64,000 nt of DNA. Source: Bog-756 sp049517675. Its GTDB lineage: Bacteria > Actinomycetota > Acidimicrobiia > Acidimicrobiales > RAAP-2. Numbering within the stretch: the stretch's first letter is position 1; each line of letters opens with the position of its first letter. Shown piece by piece: positions 58,830 to 64,000 of the stretch. The DNA is taken from the NCBI GenBank assembly GCA_049517675.1, contig JBEKRV010000004.1:1-64000 (forward strand), given 5' to 3'. The translations under genes and the position numbers were made by a program. Below the pieces are notes generated by a model, which saw only the letters and a program-made list of their open reading frames with translations, searched no databases and had not been told where the DNA came from.

Positions 58830-60125
58830 ATGCCTCCGGCATTTTCCAACATCCCTGTACCTTCACGTACCTCCAGGCGCACCCCCCGCATCTCTCCCCC
58901 GTCGCACACGACCAATTCGGTCAGGCGGCGGGCCAGGCGCAACGCCGGCAAGGCGGCGGGCCTCGCCTCCGTCGCCGCCTCGGCGACCGTCCTCGCCTCG
59001 CTGATGGCAGCACCGCTGCCCGCCGAGGCAGCCACGCTGCCCGACGGGGCGGGTCTCGTCCTCAACGCACCCATCGTCTCGGCCGCGGCCACACCGAACG
59101 GACACGGCTATTGGCTGGTCGGCGCCGACGGTGGGGTGTTCGCCTTCGGGGACGCCGGCTTCCACGGGTCGGTCGCCGGACTCCGCCTCGCCGCTCCGAT
59201 CGTGGACGTCGCCTCGACCCCGGACGGTCGCGGCTACTGGGAGGTGGGCGCCGACGGCGGGGTGTTCGCCTTCGGCGACGCCCCCTTCGAGGGATCGATG
59301 ACCGGCTACCCGTTGCGCGCCCCGGTCGTCGGGATGGTCCCGACCCCGGACGGCCACGGCTACTGGGAGGTAGGCGCCGACGGCGGGGTGTTCGCCTTCG
59401 GCGACGCCACCTTCGAGGGATCGGCCACCGGCATGTCGCCCGGCAGCCCGATCGTCGGCATCGCCCCGACCCGGAACGGACACGGCTACTGGGAGGTGGC
59501 CGCCAACGGATCCGTCTACGCCTTCGGGAACGCCGCCTTCGACGGCACCGCCCCGGTCACGACGCCCGCCGTCGGGATCAGCTCCGCCGGAAGCGGCTAC
59601 CGGATCATCTCGGCCGACGGCGGCACGTTCGCCTTCGGTGGCGCCTCCTTCGGCGGCTCACTCGCCGACCAGCACCTGAACAAGCCCATCGTGGGTACCT
59701 CCTCGACCGGTTCGGGCTACCTCGACGTGGCCGCGGACGGTGGGGTCTTCAGCTTCGGGTCGGTCGGGTTCTACGGGTCGCTCGGGGGCAGCACCGTCTA
59801 CGCACCGCCACCGCCGCCGTCGGTGCCGGTCGCGGCGAGCGCCCCGGTGGTCGACTACGGCCTCACGCAGTACCAGATCGCCGAGTGGTACCGGGTGAAC
59901 ACGTGCGAGGAGGGCGGGAACTGGTACGTCGACGGTTCCGTGTACGCCGGAGGCCTGGGCATGAGCAGGGCCAACTGGGACCAGTTCAACACCTTCGGCT
60001 TCCCGGCCGACGCCGCCGACGCCACGCCGCTCCAGCAGATCCGGGTGGCCGTCGCCTTCGCCACCTACTACTACGGGAACCCCGACGCCGCCCCCGACCA
60101 GGACGGCTGCACCGGGGGCTACTGA
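58830..60125 (+). CDS. Secreted GYW-repeat protein with Rpf-like transglycosylase domain
   Basis: 431 residues. Signal peptide with Ala-rich core (about 45-65; cut near AEAA). Four clear 42-residue GYW...FAFGDA repeats begin at residues 93, 135, 177 and 219, with diverged copies to about 320. A Pro-rich linker (PPPPPSVP) leads to the C-terminal domain (about 345-431): YRVNTCEEGGNWY, with Glu360 after Cys359, then GGLGMSRANWDQF and LQQIRVAVAFA, as in resuscitation-promoting factors that cleave peptidoglycan glycan. The ATG has GAGGAAAGG about 10 bases upstream. It shares the repeat with the NlpC/P60 protein at 15.2 kb. Confidence 0.83.
   Translation: MPPAFSNIPVPSRTSRRTPRISPPSHTTNSVRRRARRNAGKAAGLASVAASATVLASLMAAPLPAEAATLPDGAGLVLNAPIVSAAATPNGHGYWLVGADGGVFAFGDAGFHGSVAGLRLAAPIVDVASTPDGRGYWEVGADGGVFAFGDAPFEGSMTGYPLRAPVVGMVPTPDGHGYWEVGADGGVFAFGDATFEGSATGMSPGSPIVGIAPTRNGHGYWEVAANGSVYAFGNAAFDGTAPVTTPAVGISSAGSGYRIISADGGTFAFGGASFGGSLADQHLNKPIVGTSSTGSGYLDVAADGGVFSFGSVGFYGSLGGSTVYAPPPPPSVPVAASAPVVDYGLTQYQIAEWYRVNTCEEGGNWYVDGSVYAGGLGMSRANWDQFNTFGFPADAADATPLQQIRVAVAFATYYYGNPDAAPDQDGCTGGY
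59106..59790 (+). repeat. Tandem 126-base coding repeat (four clear copies)
   Basis: GYW codons begin at 59106, 59232, 59358 and 59484, exactly 126 bases apart; later copies have drifted. Same unit length as at 15491-16030. Confidence 0.85.
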
Positions 60126-60159
60126 CCGCCGGCGCCCGGGACGACGCCAACCTGCACGA

Positions 60160-60188
60160 GGACGGGGCCCCGATCCGGGGTCCCGTCC
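60160..60188. terminator. Strong hairpin between convergent genes
   Basis: Thirteen base pairs (one G-U) between 60160-60172 and 60176-60188 with a 3-base loop, between the Rpf-like stop and the pterin dehydratase stop. Confidence 0.55.
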
Positions 60189-60196
60189 CCGGCCGG

Positions 60197-60493
60197 CTAT
60201 ACGGGGAGCGCGTCGATCGCCCGGGCCAGTGCGATGTCGAGTTCGGTCAGGCCACCGGCGTCGTGGGTGACGAGGGAGAGGGTCACGGTCCGCCAACGGA
60301 TGTCGATGTCGGGGTGGTGGTCGGCCTCCTCGGCCAGCCTGCCGACCGCCATCACGAAGTCGAGCGCAGCCGGAAAGCTCCGGCACGCGACGGTCTTCAT
60401 CAACCGACCGCCGACCAGCTCCCACGCCGGCGCGTCCGGGCCATCGAGGGCGGCGGCCAGCGCCGAGGGGTCGAGGACCGGCGGTCGGGCCAT
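60197..60493 (-). CDS. Pterin-4a-carbinolamine dehydratase (PCD/DCoH-like)
   Basis: 98 residues. The family signature is clear: FVMAVGRLAEEADHHPDIDIRW then LVTHDAGGLTELDIALA (His-His-Pro-Asp). These enzymes dehydrate 4a-hydroxy-tetrahydrobiopterin, and some members act as protein partners. Its ATG overlaps the P450 stop by 1 base (TGATG), so it is coupled. A pterin enzyme next to a P450 is unusual. Confidence 0.88.
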   Translation of the reverse strand: MARPPVLDPSALAAALDGPDAPAWELVGGRLMKTVACRSFPAALDFVMAVGRLAEEADHHPDIDIRWRTVTLSLVTHDAGGLTELDIALARAIDALPV

Positions 60494-61704
60494 CAGGCGG
60501 TGGCCCCGATCGGCGCGGTGGGCGTGAAGGTCACCGCCATCGTCTCGTAACCCGACACGAAGTTGGCCGCCCGCTTGGGCGGTTCGGTGTCCGAGGCGAG
60601 CTCCATGTCGGGCAGTCGGTCGAGGAGGCGGTCGAACATGACGGCCAGCTCCAACCGCGCCAGCCGGTTCCCGAGGCAGAAGTGGGAGCCGAAGCCGAAG
60701 GCCATGTGGTCATTGGGCGTGCGGGTGACGTCGAACGTCTCGGGATCGTCGAAGACCGTCTCGTCACGGTTGGCCGACGGGTACAGCAGGAGGAGCTTCT
60801 GTCCCTCGGACAGCGTCCGGCCGTGGAGCTCCACGTCCCGGGTCATGGTGCGGGCCATGTTCTTGATCGGCGACACCCACCGCAGCATCTCCTCGACGGC
60901 GAGCGGCAGCCGGCTCCGGTCGGCGGCCAGGAGCCGGAACTGCTCCGGATGGGTCAGCAGCTCGTACATCCCGCCGCTGATCACGTGGCGGGTCGTCTCG
61001 TCCCCGCCGATCAGGATCAGCAGCGACTCGTAGATCAGTGAGGACTCGTCGAGCCGGTCGCCCTCGATCTCGGCGTGGACCAGGGTCCCGATGAGGTCGT
61101 CGGTCTGGTTGTCCCTCCGGCGCTGCTCGGCCACCGCCGTGATGTAGGCGGCGTACTCCATGGCGGCGGTGGCGGCACGGTCCATGGCCGTCGGGTCGGG
61201 TGAACCGAGCGCCTTCAGCATGTCGTCGGACCATCGCAGCAGTGCGTCCCTGTCCTCGGGGGCCACCCCCAGCATGTTGCCGATCACGATCATCGGGAGC
61301 GGGGCGGCGATGTCGTTCACGAAATCGGCCGATCCCCGCTCGCACACCCGGTCGATGATGGCGTCGCAGATCTCGCGGATCCCCTCCTCGCTCTCACGGA
61401 TCCGACGCGGCGTGAACCCCTCGCTGACCAGGCGCCGACGCCGGACGTGCTCGGGGGCGTCCGTGTCGATCATCATGGGCAGCGCGTCGCTGTCCGGGCG
61501 GATCCCCCCGGCGTTCGAGAAGGTGTCGGGATCCTTCGAGATCTCCTTGATGTCCGCGTACCGGGTGATCCCCCACACGCCGGACTCCTCGTCGAAGTAG
61601 GCGGGGGCCTCCCTCCGCATCCATGCGAACGCAGGGAACGGGTCGCCGCCGTAGAAGGTGCCGTCGGTGAGCCCGATGTGCAGGTCGGCGGGGATGGTGG
61701 ACAT
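60493..61704 (-). CDS. Cytochrome P450, CYP142-like (steroid side-chain type)
   Basis: 403 residues. The I-helix LLILIGGDETTRH carries the oxygen-activating Thr, EEMLRW is the ExxR pair, and FGFGSHFCLGNRLARLEL holds the heme Cys343. From memory SNAGGIRPDSDALPMMIDTD, APLPMIVIGNMLG and FVSGYETM follow mycobacterial CYP142 closely, an enzyme that oxidises the cholesterol side chain at C26/27. The ATG has GAGGAGA about 5 bases upstream. Redox partners are not adjacent. It is coupled to the pterin dehydratase. Confidence 0.86.
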   Translation of the reverse strand: MSTIPADLHIGLTDGTFYGGDPFPAFAWMRREAPAYFDEESGVWGITRYADIKEISKDPDTFSNAGGIRPDSDALPMMIDTDAPEHVRRRRLVSEGFTPRRIRESEEGIREICDAIIDRVCERGSADFVNDIAAPLPMIVIGNMLGVAPEDRDALLRWSDDMLKALGSPDPTAMDRAATAAMEYAAYITAVAEQRRRDNQTDDLIGTLVHAEIEGDRLDESSLIYESLLILIGGDETTRHVISGGMYELLTHPEQFRLLAADRSRLPLAVEEMLRWVSPIKNMARTMTRDVELHGRTLSEGQKLLLLYPSANRDETVFDDPETFDVTRTPNDHMAFGFGSHFCLGNRLARLELAVMFDRLLDRLPDMELASDTEPPKRAANFVSGYETMAVTFTPTAPIGATA

Positions 61705-61881
61705 GGGTCTCCTCGGAAACGCGGGGCGGCGGCGGACGGTCGCCGCCGGACGGTGGTCTCCGTCCCACCGCCGGGGCGGCGGGCGCCCACCGGATGGATC
61801 GCCCCGCACCCTACCGTCACCGCCGACGGTGTGCCGGACCGGACGGGCCGGATCCCGGCCGGTCGCCCGGGCGGGGGCCGG

Positions 61882-63618
61882 TCACCCGGGCGGGGGGAGC
61901 TCCCCGGCAGCCGCCCACGGACCGACACCACCGCCACCGGTCCGACCCCATCGCGCCGAGAGCGTGGCGAACGCCTCGACCAGCCCGCGTTTGAGCCGAC
62001 CCACCGGCACGTGCTCCCCCGCCCAGTCGACCGAACCCGCCGCGTCGGGATCGTGGATGTGCACCATCTCGGCCAGCGAGGAGAAGCGCTCCCGATCGGA
62101 GCGCTGGCCCTCCTCGTCGTTCGACGGGGCGAAGACGACCACGGGGATGCCCATGGCCACGGCGACCAGCGCGGAGTGGAGCAGGTCGGTGACCACCAGT
62201 CGGGCCGTGGTGCGGTACACGTCGAGGAGGTCCATGGCCCGGGCCAGGTTGTCCTCGAAGTCGCTCGATCCGGTGTAGTGGTCGACCGTCCGCAGGGGGC
62301 CGAGCCCGGCCGGGACCAGGCCGGGCAGCCGACCGTGCCGGGATGCCACGACGATGTCGGTCTGGCGGTCCGGGTCGGGTAGTCGACGGGGGAGACAGAG
62401 GGTCAGACAGTTGCTGACGAAGGCGTCGACACCGTGTGCGAGGAGGAGGTCCCTGGTGTAGGTGTCGCGGCACCCGACCGGGCCGTGCTCCCGGAAGTGG
62501 GCGAGCGACGCCTCCCCGACCAGGTAGGGCGCCTGGCGGAGACGGATGTGGAATCCCAGGTAGACGACGTCGAGCCCGGCCGACGGTGGCCACTGCGCCT
62601 CACCCCACTTGAACCAGCCGTTGAGGAGGATGGGCACCGGTCGGCGGACGGACTCGAGACCCGGGCAGGAGACCAGCTCGCCGTCGCGGTCGATGCGGAC
62701 GTCCGGGACCATCCCGAAACCGGACTGCAGGTGGTCGGCCGCCAGGATCTGGAGATGGTCCCCGAGGTTGTCGGTGGACACCTTGAGGCCCGCCAGGACG
62801 CGTCCCGACGCCGGGTTCGGTGCCGGCTCGGTCCACGGGTCCGGCTCGGGAGCGGGAGCGGACCCGGGATCCGCTTCGGACAGTCCCAGCCTGTCGAGGA
62901 CGCTGCCCGGACGCACCCGCGCGTACTCGACCCGGTGGGTGAACTTGAACACGGGGACGTTCCAGTCCACCGGGTCGGTCCGCTCGGTCAGGGGCTCGTA
63001 GGCGGCATCGCCCAGGAATGCGTGGGGACCGTCCGCGCTCACCGTGGGGACCCGGTCCCACCCGGACCGGAAGAGCGGGTCAGCGTCGTAGAGCTGGCCG
63101 AAGAGATGGTGGAACCAGAAGTAGTCGTCACTCCGGGACCGACCCCTCCAGTAGTCGACCATGGCCGCCATCCACGTACCCACCAGGTCCGACGGCTCCC
63201 TGGCCGCCAGGAACCACGACGCCACCAGGCGGTCCGGGCCGGGCCGCGAGAAGGCGAAGAGGTCCTCGACGAGCAACGGATGGAGCCAGTCGTCGAGCGG
63301 CCGGTTGCAGTAGAGCGTGGCGTCGACCCATACCCCGCCGTACTCGTGCAGGAGCATGAGCCGGACTATGTCGGACAGCGACGCCGCCGTGACCGTGCTC
63401 GTGGCCAGATCGACCACCGAGGTGACGTCGACGTACCGCCCCAGGGTGGTGGCGTCGAGGCACCGTACCTCCCAGGTCGGATTCTGGCGCTCCCAACTGT
63501 CCAGGCACTCCTCGACGATCCGCGGGGACCGATCACGGCCCTGCAACCACAAGGCCCATACGACCCGGTGCCCGATCGTCGTCGACACCGGAGGTCCGGT
63601 GCCGACCCCCGCTGTCAC
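61882..63618 (-). CDS. GT32-like glycosyltransferase fused to polysaccharide pyruvyltransferase
   Basis: 578 residues. The N-terminal domain (about 1-230) resembles GT32 and capsular sugar transferases: SDIVRLMLLHEYGGVWVDATLYC holds the DxD-like VDA. The C-terminal domain (about 275-560) looks like a polysaccharide pyruvyltransferase: NLGDHLQILAADHL, PILLNGWFKWG, GCRDTYTRDLLLAHGVDAFVSNCLTLCLP (as CRDTYTRDLLLAHGV and SNCLTLCLP) and TDLLHSALVAVAMGIPVV. It may build and pyruvylate an envelope sugar. The GTG overlaps the fumC stop by 4 bases. A Pro-rich linker near 255-272 separates the domains. Confidence 0.78.
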   Translation of the reverse strand: MTAGVGTGPPVSTTIGHRVVWALWLQGRDRSPRIVEECLDSWERQNPTWEVRCLDATTLGRYVDVTSVVDLATSTVTAASLSDIVRLMLLHEYGGVWVDATLYCNRPLDDWLHPLLVEDLFAFSRPGPDRLVASWFLAAREPSDLVGTWMAAMVDYWRGRSRSDDYFWFHHLFGQLYDADPLFRSGWDRVPTVSADGPHAFLGDAAYEPLTERTDPVDWNVPVFKFTHRVEYARVRPGSVLDRLGLSEADPGSAPAPEPDPWTEPAPNPASGRVLAGLKVSTDNLGDHLQILAADHLQSGFGMVPDVRIDRDGELVSCPGLESVRRPVPILLNGWFKWGEAQWPPSAGLDVVYLGFHIRLRQAPYLVGEASLAHFREHGPVGCRDTYTRDLLLAHGVDAFVSNCLTLCLPRRLPDPDRQTDIVVASRHGRLPGLVPAGLGPLRTVDHYTGSSDFEDNLARAMDLLDVYRTTARLVVTDLLHSALVAVAMGIPVVVFAPSNDEEGQRSDRERFSSLAEMVHIHDPDAAGSVDWAGEHVPVGRLKRGLVEAFATLSARWGRTGGGGVGPWAAAGELPPPG

Positions 63619-64000
63619 GGGTGGGTCATGGACTCGGGCCGGACGGCTTCGTCGAACTGATCGCCGGTGAGGTAGCCGAGCGCCAGCGCCGACTCGCGGA
63701 GGGTCGTCCCCTCCTTGTGTGCCTTCTTGGCCACCTCGGCCGCCTTGTCGTATCCGATGATGGGATTGAGGGCGGTCACGAGCATCAGCGAGTTCTCGAG
63801 GTGCTGGCGGATGCGGGCCTCGTTGGGCTCGAGGCCGTCCACGCAGAACCGGGTGAAGGCGGACGACGCGTCACTGAGGAGTTCCACCGAGTGGAGCACG
63901 TTGTGGATGATGACCGGCTTGCACACGTTGAGCTCCAGGTTGCCACGGCTGCCGGCCATGGCCACGGCCGCGTCGTTCCCGTAGACCTGGATGCACACCA
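63615..64000 (-). CDS. fumC: Fumarate hydratase class II, C-terminal part (runs off right edge)
   Basis: About 128 codons of the 3' end are inside the window. VYGNDAAVAMAGSRGNLELNV, SRxxFxxxCVDGLEPNE-like and ALNPIIGYDKAAEVAKKAHKEG are the class II fumarase C-terminal signatures; the ending LGYLTGDQFDEAVRPESM is typical. It interconverts fumarate and malate in the citric acid cycle. Its stop overlaps the start of the glycosyltransferase gene, an odd partner. Confidence 0.93.
   Translation of the reverse strand, partial: VCIQVYGNDAAVAMAGSRGNLELNVCKPVIIHNVLHSVELLSDASSAFTRFCVDGLEPNEARIRQHLENSLMLVTALNPIIGYDKAAEVAKKAHKEGTTLRESALALGYLTGDQFDEAVRPESMTHP

Overview
The window is very GC-rich (about 70 %) DNA packed with genes on both strands. 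It most resembles a chromosome segment of a free-living actinobacterium, probably class Acidimicrobiia. This placement is an inference from gene content: three F420-type luciferase-like oxidoreductases, a mycothiol S-conjugate amidase and a mycothiol-type DinB protein, a CYP142-like P450 and a FadE26-like acyl-CoA dehydrogenase, the actinobacterial pspA-pspAA-htpX-pspAB operon, and two cell-wall enzymes built on a 42-residue GYW...DGG(V/I)FAFGDA repeat. No phage, insertion sequence, integrase, CRISPR array or rRNA was seen. One tRNA gene (Gly, anticodon TCC) is present.

Layout. 1-1.6 kb: secreted PstS-like protein plus the start of a second secreted protein, behind a clear promoter. 1.7-5.1 kb: minus-strand operon of F420-type oxidoreductase, SDR, DUF1330-like protein and haloalkane dehalogenase, with twin palindromes upstream and a glutathione-transferase-fold gene divergent from it. 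6.6-15 kb: second GST-fold gene, a lipoprotein, formate-tetrahydrofolate ligase, a lipoprotein X-Pro-peptidase-like hydrolase, an alpha/beta hydrolase, DUF2630, an acyl-CoA dehydrogenase and an SDR. 15-24 kb: NlpC/P60 repeat protein, two GGDEF-EAL proteins, and a PLP decarboxylase/FGGY kinase pair. 24-31 kb: quinone-oxidoreductase-like MDR, GNAT, mycothiol-type DinB protein, then a copper module (HMA protein, copper ATPase with an extra outer domain, secreted type II copper monooxygenase). 31-40 kb: lipoprotein, RNA methyltransferase, nitroreductase, tRNA-Gly, two membrane proteins, an Fn3-PstS fusion, a CoA-transferase and an MFS transporter. 40-55 kb: GGDEF protein, LmbE deacetylase, DedA, RecB-like nuclease, PAP2, DsbA-like protein, F420-type oxidoreductases, PurE, MhuD-like and DJ-1-like proteins, RibH2, YdjC, SCP2 and Mca. 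55-64 kb: Psp operon with a frameshifted ACT-domain gene, an Rpf-like repeat protein with a structured leader, P450 plus pterin dehydratase, a GT32/pyruvyltransferase fusion, and the end of fumC.

Themes. (i) Envelope upkeep: NlpC/P60 and Rpf-like hydrolases, Psp/HtpX stress system, PAP2, DedA. (ii) Breakdown of hydrophobic substrates: P450, acyl-CoA dehydrogenase, SDRs, F420 enzymes, dehalogenase. (iii) Copper delivery to a secreted monooxygenase. (iv) Cyclic-di-GMP signalling with three proteins. (v) Thiol and heme handling (Mca, MhuD-like).

Gene starts follow two patterns. Many genes have a normal GGAGG-type ribosome-binding site. At least fifteen others have none, but carry a -10-like hexamer (mostly TANNNT) ending 6-8 bases before the start codon, the arrangement expected for leaderless mRNAs. 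I used this to choose several starts. All functions are read from sequence by eye; no database search was run.
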